Source: Pseudomonas pharyngis | GTDB taxonomy: Bacteria; Pseudomonadota; Gammaproteobacteria; Pseudomonadales; Pseudomonadaceae | Length of the DNA stretch: 64,000 bases | Reading direction: 5' to 3' | Assembly: GCF_021602345.1 (NCBI RefSeq) | Contig: NZ_BQID01000001.1 | Coordinates: 558,001-622,000, forward strand | Shown here: positions 51,507 to 60,165 of the stretch, piece after piece | Position numbering within the stretch: the stretch's first letter is position 1 | Layout: every line of letters begins with the position of its first letter | Program-made: the position numbers and the translations under genes | Notes under the pieces: generated by a model | Seen by the model: only the letters and a program-made list of their open reading frames with translations | Databases searched by the model: none | What the model was told of the DNA's origin: nothing

Positions 51507-51989
51507 ATGGAACCCGGAAACGCCCAGCTGTCGATGACGGTACTGATGACCCCCGACATGGCCAACTTCTCTGGCAATGTCCACGGCGGCACCCTGCTCA
51601 AATACCTCGACGAAGTGGCCTACGCCTGCGCCAGCCGTTATGCCGGCCGCTACGTGGTGACCCTGTCGGTGGATCAGGTGATTTTCCGCGAGCCGATCCA
51701 CGTCGGCGAACTGGTGACCTTCCTGGCGTCGGTGAACTACACCGGCAACACCTCGATGGAAGTCGGTATCAAAGTGGTGACCGAGAACATCCGCGAGCGC
51801 TCGGTGCGTCACACCAACAGCTGCTTCTTCACCATGGTCGCGGTGGACGATCAGCGCAAACCCGCCGCCGTACCGCCGCTGCAACCGCAGAACAGCGAAG
51901 ACAAGCGCCGCTACATGCAGGCGCAGCAGCGCCGGCAGATCCGTCAGGAGCTGGAAAAGCGCTATCAGGAAATCAAGGGCGACGCCTGA
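51507..51989 (+). CDS. Acyl-CoA thioesterase (hotdog, YkhA/cytosolic acyl-CoA hydrolase type)
   Basis: A 160-residue hotdog thioesterase. MANFSGNVHGGTLLKYLDEV is the catalytic helix region (Asn/Asp residues), and VDQVIFREPIHVGELVTFLA is the family strand. It has a longer charged C-terminal tail (RRQIRQELEKRYQEIKGDA) than the one at 1481. It should hydrolyse medium to long acyl-CoA. The ATG at 51507 starts the conserved part; GTGAG lies six bases upstream. It ends before a REP pair. Confidence 0.86.
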   Translation: MEPGNAQLSMTVLMTPDMANFSGNVHGGTLLKYLDEVAYACASRYAGRYVVTLSVDQVIFREPIHVGELVTFLASVNYTGNTSMEVGIKVVTENIRERSVRHTNSCFFTMVAVDDQRKPAAVPPLQPQNSEDKRRYMQAQQRRQIRQELEKRYQEIKGDA

Positions 51990-52024
51990 TCAGCCCTTCG
52001 ATCTACGGCGCTCTGTAGATAGCT

Positions 52025-52090
52025 TTCGCGAGCAAGCCCGCTCCCACATTTGGAATGCGTTCCCCCTGTGGGAGCGGGCTTGCTCGCGAA
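52025..52090. repeat. Perfect inverted REP pair
   Basis: TTCGCGAGCAAGCCCGCTCC-type arm at 52025-52048 and its exact 24-base reverse complement at 52067-52090 (18-base gap), between convergent thioesterase and pdxY genes. Freshest-looking of the three REP doublets. Confidence 0.9.
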
Positions 52091-52106
52091 TGGGGACAAC
52101 TCGGTC

Positions 52107-52979
52107 TTACAGACTGATCGGCGTGGCTTCGAATTTCACCCGCGGATGCGCAATCCGGTCCTGCGCCCGCACAAGTTGCAGCTCGTAACTGGCGCAGGCC
52201 TGGGTTTCCAGCAGCACTTCATGCACCGCTGCTGCGGTGAATTCAAAAGCCGCCACCAGGCTGTCACCGAGCAGCACTCTCGCCAGGAACAGACCGGACG
52301 TCAGATCGCCCACCCCCACCGGCTGACGCGGAAACGCCAGCAGCGGACGCCGCAAATGCCAGCTGCCCTCGGCCGTCACCAGCAACATTTCAAAGCCATC
52401 CGCCGGTTTGCCCGGATAATCCAGATGCTTGACCAGCACCGCTTTCGGCCCACGCGCCAGAAGCGCCCGCGCCATCGCCAGGCAATCGAACAGCGACTGC
52501 GGCTTGCGCCCGGAGAAGCTATCCAGCTCCAACTGGTTCGGGCACATGAAATCCGCAACGGCAGCGGCCTCCTCCAGCAGGAAGTCACTGACTTCAGCAG
52601 GAACGCTGCAGCCCTTTTCCGGATGCCCCATCACCGGGTCGCACAGATAAAGGGCTTTCGGGTTGGCCGCCTTGATCCGCTCGATGCCACTGAGAATCGC
52701 CCGCCCCTGCGCCGCACTGCCGAGATAACCTGACAGCACCGCATCACAATTGCCCAGCTCACCGATCGCGGCGATGCCCTCGACCAGCTCGGGGATCCGG
52801 TGCGGTGCCAGCACTTCACCGGCCCACTGGCCGTACTGGGTGTGGTTGGAGAACTGCACCGTATTGAGCGGCCAGACATTCACCCCGACCCGCTGCATCG
52901 GAAAAACCGCAGCGCTGTTGCCGGCGTGGCCGAACACCACATGGGACTGGATGGCGAGCAGATGAGGCGTACGTTTCAT
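52107..52979 (-). CDS. pdxY: Pyridoxal kinase
   Basis: PdxY, 290 residues, of the ribokinase superfamily; it phosphorylates pyridoxal with ATP in vitamin B6 salvage. Signature stretches are [20 protein letters not shown] at the N-terminus, [34 protein letters not shown], and the anion-hole and catalytic base region [17 protein letters not shown] near residue 225. The frame is open much further upstream (to 53558), but the ATG at 52979 starts the conserved N-terminus. It is divergent from the DUF3301 gene. Confidence 0.93.
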   Translation of the reverse strand: MKRTPHLLAIQSHVVFGHAGNSAAVFPMQRVGVNVWPLNTVQFSNHTQYGQWAGEVLAPHRIPELVEGIAAIGELGNCDAVLSGYLGSAAQGRAILSGIERIKAANPKALYLCDPVMGHPEKGCSVPAEVSDFLLEEAAAVADFMCPNQLELDSFSGRKPQSLFDCLAMARALLARGPKAVLVKHLDYPGKPADGFEMLLVTAEGSWHLRRPLLAFPRQPVGVGDLTSGLFLARVLLGDSLVAAFEFTAAAVHEVLLETQACASYELQLVRAQDRIAHPRVKFEATPISL

Positions 52980-53096
52980 TCGGGTTTTTCCGTAAAACGA
53001 TTGAAATTCAAGCCGCGCAGTATGCGACGAAACGCAGCCTGTACGACAGACCGGCGACGCAGTTAAGCTGACGCCATCATTTGGAGTTTCGTGTTG

Positions 53097-53510
53097 ATGC
53101 TCACCCTGGAAAACATTTTCGTGCTGATGCTGTTCGCCGTCGCCGGTGCGTGGCTCTGGCACAACCACGGCTTGCGCGAGCGGGCGCTGGAGCGGGTCAA
53201 ACAGCATTGCGTGAATGTCGGCGTCGAGTTGCTCGACGGTAACGTGGCGCTGAAGAAGATCGGCCTGATCAAGGACGCCAGTGGTCGGCGACGTCTGGCG
53301 CGGGTCTACAATTTCGAATTTACCGTGACCGGCGAAACCCGGCATAACGGCACCATCACCCAGTTCGGTGCGCACAGCGCACAGATCGAACTGGCGCCCT
53401 ACCCGGCGCCATTCGATGACACACCACCCGTGGTGGAGGTGACAAAACCGCGTGGTGAAGTGATCGAGCTGAGCCAGTGGCGTCAGGAGCACACCAAGTG
53501 GAAGCCTTGA
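53097..53510 (+). CDS. DUF3301 membrane-anchored protein
   Basis: A 137-residue protein with one N-terminal membrane helix ([20 protein letters not shown]), then a positively charged segment and a beta-rich domain with [20 protein letters not shown], the pattern of DUF3301, small conserved gammaproteobacterial proteins of unknown function. Two in-frame upstream starts exist (GTG 53091, TTG 53094); GGAG at 53083-53086 fits the ATG at 53097 best. It ends one base before the stop of the opposite-strand GTPase gene. Confidence 0.8.
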   Translation: MLTLENIFVLMLFAVAGAWLWHNHGLRERALERVKQHCVNVGVELLDGNVALKKIGLIKDASGRRRLARVYNFEFTVTGETRHNGTITQFGAHSAQIELAPYPAPFDDTPPVVEVTKPRGEVIELSQWRQEHTKWKP

Positions 53511-53511
53511 A

Positions 53512-54483
53512 TCAGCTCGCCTGAAGCCGACACCGGGCCAGCCCGGCCTGTAATTCACCGACCGCTTGCGGCTCGTCGAAAATCAGCTCGATCCGGGAAT
53601 CCTTGCGCCATTCACTGGGCAGCCAGCTGAGCTCGGCATTGTCCAGCGCATTGGCTGACTGCCAGCCGACCGGGCTGTGAATCACCAGTTTGGCCCGGCG
53701 CCAGTTCAGGCTTTTCAGCCATTGGATTATCCCCGACACATCGAACACCTGGCTCGGATGCCAGCGCCAACCGATGCTCCAGCCACCCTCCTGCGCCTGA
53801 CTCAGGCAGATCGGCAACGCCGGATCGCTCCAGATGGCCGGGATTTGTGCCAGCCCCTGAGGCACGACCAACTTATCAACACCTGCCTGCGCCTGTACGG
53901 CCAGCCCCGGCAGCTCGCTGAGCGACAACATCGCCTGTTGCGTCCAGATCAGTCTGACAGGCGGCAACTGTCGGGTGATTCGCTTACGCGTGGGCTCGTC
54001 GAGGTTTTCTGCCTTGTTCAATAGCAGCAGACCCGCACTGGACAAAGTTTCCTGCTGCGCGTCCGGCAGCGGTTTGCCCGCGGCAAGGGCCTGGGCGTCC
54101 AGCACCAGCACGCAAGGTTGTACGGCGAGTACGCCTTGCCACGGCGCCTCGTTCAGCTGCTTCAGCAACTGCGCCGGATGCCCGAGCCCCGAGGGCTCGA
54201 TGAACAACCGATCCGGCCGCGCCTTGCGCAGCAATCGCCCCAGACCGATCTGGAACGGCGCACCGTTCACGCAACACAAACAGCCCCCGGCCACTTCGCC
54301 CAGTGCGATACCATCGGCGTCGCGGGTCAGCAGCGCAGCGTCGAGCCCGATCTGGCCGAACTCGTTGATCAGCACCGCCCAGCGCTCACCCGCCGGTCGC
54401 TGGGCCATGAGCTGGCGGATCAGGCTGGTCTTGCCCGCGCCCAAGGGGCCGGCGATGACGTGGGTGGGAATGTTCTGCAACAT
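53512..54483 (-). CDS. COG0523 GTPase (CobW/P47K family), short form
   Basis: A 323-residue G3E GTPase, probably a metal chaperone. The P-loop GPLGAGKT is at residues 12-19 and the metal-binding motif C68-L-C70-C71 (the family CxCC) follows; [10 protein letters not shown] is the Walker B-like segment and LLNKAEN replaces the usual NKxD with NKAE. The C-terminal CobW domain is shorter than in ZigA. The first gene of the zinc-limitation island, probably PA5532-like. Start ATG 54483; its 5' end is only 25 bases from the divergent gene at 54509, so both share a very compact promoter region. Confidence 0.86.
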   Translation of the reverse strand: MLQNIPTHVIAGPLGAGKTSLIRQLMAQRPAGERWAVLINEFGQIGLDAALLTRDADGIALGEVAGGCLCCVNGAPFQIGLGRLLRKARPDRLFIEPSGLGHPAQLLKQLNEAPWQGVLAVQPCVLVLDAQALAAGKPLPDAQQETLSSAGLLLLNKAENLDEPTRKRITRQLPPVRLIWTQQAMLSLSELPGLAVQAQAGVDKLVVPQGLAQIPAIWSDPALPICLSQAQEGGWSIGWRWHPSQVFDVSGIIQWLKSLNWRRAKLVIHSPVGWQSANALDNAELSWLPSEWRKDSRIELIFDEPQAVGELQAGLARCRLQAS

Positions 54484-54508
54484 GTTCAAGGTTTTCTGGA
54501 GGTCGAAG

Positions 54509-54865
54509 ATGCGGTGGATGGGATGGTCGTTGCTGCTGACGCTGGTGTCGAGCGAGGCTTTGGCACAGGCCTGCGTGGTGCACAGCCAGGCGGAGCGGCT
54601 CGACGTGAAAGTCTGCCAGCAGAACCGCAACATGCCGGAAAAACTGTTCAACGACGGCTTCTGCCAGCCGACTCTGGCCGGGCAAAAAGTCGAGGTTCAA
54701 TACGTCGACCAGTGCCCCGCTGGCGCGTTCGGCGTGTGCAGCAACGCGCAAGTCGCCAATATGCCTTATCGCCAGGATATCCACTATTACGGCATAGCCA
54801 CCGATGCGGCGTATTTGCAGCCCTATTGCGAGGGGCAGAGCCAGGGGAAGTGGCTCAAGCCCTAA
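54509..54865 (+). CDS. Small secreted cysteine-containing protein in the zinc island
   Basis: A 118-residue protein with signal peptide (MGWSLLLTLVSSEALAQA) and a mature part of about 95 residues with six cysteines (ACVV, KVCQ, FCQP, QCPA, VCSN, YCEG), consistent with disulfides in the periplasm. GGAGG six bases before the ATG at 54509 supports the start. The family is not recognised. It is divergent from a COG0523 GTPase and convergent with a DUF1826 gene four bases away, so a role linked to metal limitation is possible but only by context. Confidence 0.72.
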   Translation: MRWMGWSLLLTLVSSEALAQACVVHSQAERLDVKVCQQNRNMPEKLFNDGFCQPTLAGQKVEVQYVDQCPAGAFGVCSNAQVANMPYRQDIHYYGIATDAAYLQPYCEGQSQGKWLKP

Positions 54866-54869
54866 GGCG

Positions 54870-55520
54870 CTATCCGAGCCAGTCGAGGGTCAGCATCAGT
54901 CGCCGCTCTCCCGGCGTCGGTTGTGGCGAGCGATGGATCAGGCCGAAACCTTCGTTGCCGTGCCATTTTTCGCCCTTGAGCAATGCCACTTCGCCCCGAT
55001 TCAATTGCTGAATCCGTGACGTCTCCTGGGGCTCGGCTTGCGGTTGTCCCAGTTGCCGACGGTCCATCTGCCCTTCCCTTAACCATTCACTGCCGACACC
55101 GGCGTACGTGGTGATCAACCGCACCGGCACATGATCGACGTGAAAACGCGGACACATGGCCTTGTCCAATACCCGCAAGCGCAAGCCGATTCGCCGCGCG
55201 CCCAGCAGGCAGGCGAAGGCGCTGACCAACCATTTCAGATCGGTGATAAACCCTTCGTAGCCCTCCAGGTCGCGAAAACCGCCGGCCAGTCCCGTGAGAT
55301 CCGGTTCTGCGTCTTCGTCCGGCAATTCCAGGCACAGTGCCTCGGCGTAGGGTTCGTTCAGAGACAGCAACAAGTCCGCAAACTCGGCAATGTGCAGCGG
55401 AAGCTGGCGTTGCCAGACCGCGAGGTTGGTCTCATCGTCAAGAATGTCCGCCAGCGCCTGCGGGGTCTGGCCGAACGATTGATGACGTGTACTGCCTGGC
55501 AGAGGTTTCAGGGCGAGCAT
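54870..55520 (-). CDS. DUF1826 family protein (zinc-limitation operon)
   Basis: A 216-residue cytosolic protein of the DUF1826 family, regularly found with Zur-regulated COG0523 genes. The C-terminal half holds MCPRFHVDHVPVRLITTY, VALLKGEKWHGNEGFGLIHR and GERRLMLTLDWL. The H-x-D in FHVDH, a later His in LIHRSP and Arg after it recall the 2-oxoglutarate/Fe(II) dioxygenase triad. Its start codon overlaps the zigA stop by one base (TGATG), so translation is coupled with zigA in one message. Function not known. Confidence 0.82.
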   Translation of the reverse strand: MLALKPLPGSTRHQSFGQTPQALADILDDETNLAVWQRQLPLHIAEFADLLLSLNEPYAEALCLELPDEDAEPDLTGLAGGFRDLEGYEGFITDLKWLVSAFACLLGARRIGLRLRVLDKAMCPRFHVDHVPVRLITTYAGVGSEWLREGQMDRRQLGQPQAEPQETSRIQQLNRGEVALLKGEKWHGNEGFGLIHRSPQPTPGERRLMLTLDWLG

Positions 55521-56725
55521 CAGGCCACCTCTTCGTGCCAGGAGCCAAACGGATCGCGCAGTTGTAGCCAGCCTTGAGTACCGAGCGCCATTTCATCATC
55601 GGTCAGCAGGCAATCATCCAGTTCCGACGACAGCTGTGCGAAATCGATGTTCTGCCCGATAAACACCAGCTCCTGACGACAGTCGCCTACGCTGGCGATC
55701 CAGTGTTCCATGATCGCGGCGGTACTTTCCTGATCCTGCGGCCACTGTTCTTTTGGCACGAAGCGCCACCAGCGTCCGGCGAAACCATGACGCATCAGCC
55801 CTCCTGCCTGGGACCAGCTACCGGCGTCGGTGGGTTTGCTGGCCAGCCAGAAGAAGCCTTTGGAGCGCAGCAGTTTGCCGTTTACCCAAGGACGATCGAT
55901 GAAGTCGAAGAAACGCTGCGGATGAAAGGGCCGACGCGCCCGATAGGCCGTGGATGCGATGCCGTACTCCTCGGTTTCCGGCACATGTTCGCCACGCAAT
56001 TCCTGCAACCAGCCCGGGGCCTGGGCAGCTTTTTCGAAGTCGAAACGACCGGTATTGAGAATTTTCTCCAGCGGTACCTCACCCATGACCATCGGAATGA
56101 TCTCGGCCTGAGCGTTGAGGCGTCTGAGAATGGCCATCAGCTCTTCCCGCTCGCGACTGCTGATCAGGTCGATCTTGCTGATCAGCAGGACGTCGGCGAA
56201 TTCGATCTGTTCGATCAACAGGTCGGTGATCGAGCGCTCATCTTCTTCACCGAGGAATTCGCCACGGGAGGCGAGATTTTCGGCGGCCTGGTAGTCCGGC
56301 AGGAAGTTCATGCCGTCGACTACAGTGACCATGGTGTCGAGGCGTGCGATGTCGGCGAGGCTTTGCCCCTGCTCATCACGGAAGGTGAATGTCTCGGCCA
56401 CGGGTAACGGCTCGGAGATTCCGGTGGACTCGATCAGCAAATAGTCGAAGCGGCCTTCGCGGGCCAACTGACTGACCTCTTCCAGAAGGTCTTCACGTAA
56501 CGTACAGCAGATACAGCCATTGCTCATTTCGACGAGCTTCTCTTCAGCACGGTTCAGGCTGACATCACGCTGGACTTCGCTGCCATCGATGTTGATCTCG
56601 CTCATATCGTTGACGATAACGGCGACGCGCAAATCATCTCTGTTACGTAGTACGTAATTCAAAAGTGTACTTTTTCCGGCGCCGAGAAAGCCGGACAAAA
56701 CGGTCACGGGAAGTCGGGAAGACAT
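55520..56725 (-). CDS. zigA: Zur-regulated COG0523 GTPase, ZigA-like zinc chaperone
   Basis: A 401-residue G3E GTPase. P-loop GFLGAGKS at residues 12-19, the metal-binding C71-I-C73-C74, [16 protein letters not shown] (Walker B), ISKID-type SKIDLIS, and the CobW C-terminal domain with [20 protein letters not shown]. The acidic, long form with EEEDERSI-like loop matches the ZigA/Zur-linked subgroup that passes zinc to client enzymes during starvation. A perfect Zur-box palindrome lies 131 bases upstream at 56856-56870. It is first in an operon with the DUF1826 gene. In P. aeruginosa dksA2 lies beside this gene; here it is absent. Confidence 0.87.
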   Translation of the reverse strand: MSSRLPVTVLSGFLGAGKSTLLNYVLRNRDDLRVAVIVNDMSEINIDGSEVQRDVSLNRAEEKLVEMSNGCICCTLREDLLEEVSQLAREGRFDYLLIESTGISEPLPVAETFTFRDEQGQSLADIARLDTMVTVVDGMNFLPDYQAAENLASRGEFLGEEDERSITDLLIEQIEFADVLLISKIDLISSREREELMAILRRLNAQAEIIPMVMGEVPLEKILNTGRFDFEKAAQAPGWLQELRGEHVPETEEYGIASTAYRARRPFHPQRFFDFIDRPWVNGKLLRSKGFFWLASKPTDAGSWSQAGGLMRHGFAGRWWRFVPKEQWPQDQESTAAIMEHWIASVGDCRQELVFIGQNIDFAQLSSELDDCLLTDDEMALGTQGWLQLRDPFGSWHEEVA

Positions 56726-56855
56726 TGGATAAACCTCATCAGACGGTCGCTAAACAGCGCTGGAGGCTCTCGGGGCGAGCGTTCTTGGGCTTCGATGGGG
56801 TCACCAAGGAAACGGACGCTTGAAATGGAAGCCACGGAAAGCCTTGTCCGATTAA

Positions 56856-56870
56856 TGTTATAGTATAACA
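56856..56870. promoter_or_regulatory. Zur-box palindrome between zigA and the 56949 gene
   Basis: TGTTATAGTATAACA, a perfect 15-bp palindrome with central G, matches the GTTATA-n-TATAAC type of Zur operator. It lies in the divergent promoter region, so it may repress both sides when zinc is present. Confidence 0.82.
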
Positions 56871-56948
56871 ATAAAATCAATCCACTCTCTTCTTGCCCAA
56901 AGTGACAAAGGGCTGGAAGCTGTAATCAGGTCGTCGCCGAGTTACGTC

Positions 56949-57323
56949 ATGAAAACCGCGTTGAAATACTCGTTTATCTGGCTGGCATTGCTGACGCTGA
57001 ATGCCGAAGCACAAGTGCCGGGGCTCGCCAATTGCACGCGAAGCGCAAACCTTTTGGCGTGCATCGATGGCAACGGCAACGCCTACAGCGTCAACACCGT
57101 CGGCAGCACGATTTACCTGCGCGGATTTGAAAAAGCGGGAAACCGCTACTGGGCACAAACCAACAGCCGCTACGGGCAACTGACGTTCTTCACCGGCATC
57201 GCTTCCGATGGGGAAGCCTGGGTTGGCTACAACCGGCGCGTGGGCTGGACGACAATCAATCGGTTCTCCAGCTCCGGCGGCAGCAGCGCAAAGTTCACCT
57301 GCAGCCGGATCACCGGCTGTTAA
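56949..57323 (+). CDS. Small secreted protein under a Zur box
   Basis: A 124-residue protein with signal peptide (MKTALKYSFIWLALLTLNAE) and a mature part of about 100 residues with four cysteines (NCTRSANLLACIDG, FTCSRITGC). It is predicted to be periplasmic. The Zur box at 56856 lies 79 bases upstream, so it should be induced by zinc starvation. The family was not recognised; a homolog probably sits at the same place in other pseudomonads (PA5537 position). Its stop overlaps the end of the convergent amidase gene by four bases. Confidence 0.72.
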   Translation: MKTALKYSFIWLALLTLNAEAQVPGLANCTRSANLLACIDGNGNAYSVNTVGSTIYLRGFEKAGNRYWAQTNSRYGQLTFFTGIASDGEAWVGYNRRVGWTTINRFSSSGGSSAKFTCSRITGC

Positions 57324-58519
57324 ACCCGCGATCCTTTCTGCTCTTGCTGCCAGGCCATGTAGCTGTCGACAGGTGGATTCTTCTGGAAATAGCGCTGCAA
57401 GCCCTCAAACAAACCGTCTGCTACGGCCTGCTGGTGACGCGCGGTCACCAGACGCTGACTGTCCCGCGCGTTAGAAATGAACCCGGTTTCCACCAGGATT
57501 GACGGCACATCCGGCGATTTCAGAACGGCAAATCCAGCCTGTTCCACGCGCTTTTGGTGCAGCGTAGTGATGCCAGCCAGACTGCCCAGCACTGTGCTTC
57601 CGAGTTGCAGACTGGCAGCGATGGTTGCGTTCATCGACATGTCGAGGATCACGCCAGCGAGCATCGGATCCTTGTCCTTGAGATTGAGCAGGCTGGTGGC
57701 GCCAAGCAGATCCACACCGTTCTCACGCTGCGCCATGAACCGCGCTGTAGCAGAAGTTGCACCTCCTTCGGATAGGCAATACACCGACGCGCCAGAGGCG
57801 GTCAGACGCGGCGCAGCATCGGCGTGCACCGAGATGAACATGTCGGCTTTGTGCTGACGCGCGATCTCCACACGCTTGCGTAACGGGACGAAGAAATCGT
57901 CGTTGCGAACCAGCTTCACATCAAAGCCTTTCTCTCGCTTAAGCCGACGTGCAAGCAATTGCGCGATGGACAGCACCACATCCTTTTCGCGCTCGCCTTT
58001 GGCGCCAATGGCACCCGGGTCTTTTCCGCCGTGCCCTGGGTCGACCACCACCATGATGTCGCGCTTGGGGTGAGATTTTTCCTGGGGTGTTTCACGTGGA
58101 ACGCTTGCCGGGAGCCCTGCTGAAGCAGTCATCAAGTCCAAAACCAAGCGATGTCCTTGCCCATCCTGAGGCGCCAGCAAGAATGAATTGAGCTGAACCG
58201 GACTGCTTAAATCCAGCACGATCCGGGTGTTCCCTTGGCCAAAATGGCCGGAGCGAATCGAATGAATAGGGGTGCCGGATAAGGCCAACTGGCTGAAATC
58301 TCCATTCAGGCTGGCACCGCTCAAATCGATGATCAACCGCTCCGGCGCACTCAAGGTGAATGTCTTGTAGCTCACGGGACCACTCAGATCGAATACCAGC
58401 CGAAGCTTGTCATCCGAACGCCAAAGCCGCGCATTGCGTATCTGCGTAGCGGAAACCGGAAAAGGCAAAACAAAGGCCGCGCTGGCCAGCATCAGGTTGA
58501 GCAAGTGGCGTCTGTGCAT
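57320..58519 (-). CDS. amiA: N-acetylmuramoyl-L-alanine amidase (AmiA/AmiC-type)
   Basis: A 399-residue periplasmic zinc amidase that cleaves stem peptides from peptidoglycan. A twin-Arg-like N-terminus (MHRRHLLNLMLASAAFVLPF) is followed by an AMIN domain (about 28-130; LRLVFDLSGPVSYKTF) and Amidase_3. Catalytic residues appear in DPGHGGKDPGAIG, GEREKDVVL, SVHADAAP and VETGFISN. It is divergent from folE2 with a Zur-box-like site between them, as for PA5538/PA5539, and so may be a zinc-starvation copy of a zinc enzyme. Confidence 0.9.
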   Translation of the reverse strand: MHRRHLLNLMLASAAFVLPFPVSATQIRNARLWRSDDKLRLVFDLSGPVSYKTFTLSAPERLIIDLSGASLNGDFSQLALSGTPIHSIRSGHFGQGNTRIVLDLSSPVQLNSFLLAPQDGQGHRLVLDLMTASAGLPASVPRETPQEKSHPKRDIMVVVDPGHGGKDPGAIGAKGEREKDVVLSIAQLLARRLKREKGFDVKLVRNDDFFVPLRKRVEIARQHKADMFISVHADAAPRLTASGASVYCLSEGGATSATARFMAQRENGVDLLGATSLLNLKDKDPMLAGVILDMSMNATIAASLQLGSTVLGSLAGITTLHQKRVEQAGFAVLKSPDVPSILVETGFISNARDSQRLVTARHQQAVADGLFEGLQRYFQKNPPVDSYMAWQQEQKGSRV

Positions 58520-58558
58520 ATGAAAGCCTGTTCATGAAAAAGGCATCGTGGTTTGAAT

Positions 58559-58573
58559 TGTTATAATGTAACA
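58559..58573. promoter_or_regulatory. Zur-box-like site between amiA and folE2
   Basis: TGTTATAATGTAACA is the same palindrome with one mismatch to full symmetry. It lies 45 bases before the folE2 ATG and 40 bases before amiA, in the position to control both. Confidence 0.78.
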
Positions 58574-58603
58574 TTAAATTCAATCACCATGATGGAACTG
58601 CTC

Positions 58604-59500
58604 ATGAACGCGCTGACTTTGCCGGATGTCGCGGCTCAAGCCGCCCGCCAGGCCCTGCCACTCGAATGGGTGGGAATGTGCGGCATCGCATTACCTGTGT
58701 TTATCGAAGGCCAACGCCTGGCTGCCAAAGCGGATGCAGGCGTCAGTCTGGATGATGGAGACGCACGAGGCATTCACATGTCGCGGCTCTATCTGGGGCT
58801 GGAAGCGCTGGAGCAGGAGAACCTTTCTCCCGCCCTTTTGCGAAAAGTTCTGCAGCGTTTTCTCGACAGCCACGAAGATCTTTCCGAAGCCGCCTATCTC
58901 AATATCCACACAGATTTATTGCTGCGAAGGTCGGCATTGGTCAGTCCTTTGGCAGGATGGAAAACCTACCCCGTCACTGTTTCAGCCCACCTGAAAAGCA
59001 AAATGTTCCACGTGGAACTGAAAATGGAGGTGGCTTACTCGTCGACTTGCCCCTGTTCTGCAGCATTGGCGAGGCAACTGATCCAGCAACAATTCATCGA
59101 CGACTTTGCCAACAAACCGCTGCAGCACGCCGACGTGTTGGCGTGGTTGGGTTCGACCCAAGGCATCGTGGCCACACCTCACAGCCAACGCAGTACCGCC
59201 CAGTTGCATCTGCATCTGGACGAATTCGTCGACGAATTGCCGCTGACGTCCATCATCAACGACGCCGAAGCGGCCCTAGGCACCGCCGTGCAAACCGCTG
59301 TGAAACGCGCCGACGAACAAGCCTTCGCCCTCGCCAACGGCCAGAACCTGATGTTCTGCGAAGACGCTGCTCGACGCCTGAATCTGGCCCTGCGTCGTTC
59401 ACCCGGTATCAGCGAGTTTCACGTCCGAGTCATCCACGCCGAAAGCCTTCATGCCCACGATGCGGTCGCCGAAAGTCACTGGCGCCGGGAGCAGCCATGA
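58604..59500 (+). CDS. folE2: GTP cyclohydrolase IB
   Basis: FolE2, 298 residues. It makes dihydroneopterin triphosphate from GTP, the first step of folate synthesis, with a metal other than zinc if zinc is scarce, replacing zinc-dependent FolE. VAYSSTCPCSAALARQLIQQ holds the metal-binding cysteine region (Cys149/Cys151); GIHMSRLYLGLE and FHVRVIHAESLHAHDAVAE are also conserved. Two in-frame ATGs lie upstream (58589, 58592); the ATG at 58604 has GGAA at good spacing and gives the usual N-terminus. It begins the operon folE2-znuC-znuB-znuA-carbonic anhydrase-pyrQ; its stop overlaps the znuC start (ATGA). Confidence 0.92.
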   Translation: MNALTLPDVAAQAARQALPLEWVGMCGIALPVFIEGQRLAAKADAGVSLDDGDARGIHMSRLYLGLEALEQENLSPALLRKVLQRFLDSHEDLSEAAYLNIHTDLLLRRSALVSPLAGWKTYPVTVSAHLKSKMFHVELKMEVAYSSTCPCSAALARQLIQQQFIDDFANKPLQHADVLAWLGSTQGIVATPHSQRSTAQLHLHLDEFVDELPLTSIINDAEAALGTAVQTAVKRADEQAFALANGQNLMFCEDAARRLNLALRRSPGISEFHVRVIHAESLHAHDAVAESHWRREQP

Positions 59501-60165
59501 TTCGCTGCCAGAACATGAGCTGGGGAGCCCCCGGCCAACCGCTCACTGCGCCTCTGAACCTTCGGCTGGAAAGCGGCAGTCTGACGGCAATCATCGGCGT
59601 CAACGGCAGCGGCAAAAGCAGCCTGCTCAAAGTCATCGCCGGATTACAGCGACCGCTGGCCGGCAAAGTCGAACTGGGTGTTCCACGCCAAAGCGGTTTG
59701 TCCTTCCTGCCTCAGCAACAGCATCTGGATCGACAGTTCCCGATCAGTCTTCAAGAGTTGGTGGCCGCCGGTTTCTGGGGGCGACGACTGTCATCGCAAC
59801 TCAGGGCCCAGCGTCTCGAATCCGCACTGGAAGACTGGCATCTGAGCGGTCTGGAGCATCGTCCCCTGATGGCTCTCTCCGGCGGAGAACTGCAACGCGC
59901 CCTGCTGGCCCGATTGAGTCTGGTCGACACTCCGTTGCTGCTGCTCGACGAACCCCATGCCGCGCTCGACGAACTGGGGCAGAAACTGTTGTGGCAACAC
60001 CTGCACGCCTGGCATGAGCAGGGACGAACCCTGGTCGTGGTTTGCCATGACCTTGCCGCCGTGCGCCAACACATTCCACAGACCTTGCTGATCAAACAGA
60101 GCGGCTGCGCATTCGGCAGCAGCACCGACCTCATTCAGCAAACGCCTCACACGCAGGTGGCTTGA
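59497..60165 (+). CDS. znuC: Zinc ABC transporter ATP-binding protein (ZnuC-like)
   Basis: A 222-residue ABC ATPase that powers metal import. Walker A GVNGSGKS is at residues 34-41, signature LSGGELQRALLARL, Walker B LLLLDEPHAALD and the switch His in VVVCHDLAAV. The start overlaps the folE2 stop by four bases and its own stop overlaps the next start, so translation is coupled. It belongs to the manganese/zinc (TroABC/ZnuABC) class by gene context. Probably a second zinc import system in the genome, since pseudomonads usually have another znuABC elsewhere; that is not visible here. Confidence 0.9.
   Translation: MIRCQNMSWGAPGQPLTAPLNLRLESGSLTAIIGVNGSGKSSLLKVIAGLQRPLAGKVELGVPRQSGLSFLPQQQHLDRQFPISLQELVAAGFWGRRLSSQLRAQRLESALEDWHLSGLEHRPLMALSGGELQRALLARLSLVDTPLLLLDEPHAALDELGQKLLWQHLHAWHEQGRTLVVVCHDLAAVRQHIPQTLLIKQSGCAFGSSTDLIQQTPHTQVA

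Noticed and set aside
51225-51884. N-terminal extension of the CPA2 antiporter frame to 807 residues
   Set aside because: The extension overlaps the divergent thioesterase gene, has no conserved sequence, and the ATG at 51224 has a strong Shine-Dalgarno sequence.
52980-53558. N-terminal extension of the pdxY frame
   Set aside because: It covers the DUF3301 gene in antisense and pdxY homologs begin at the ATG at 52979.
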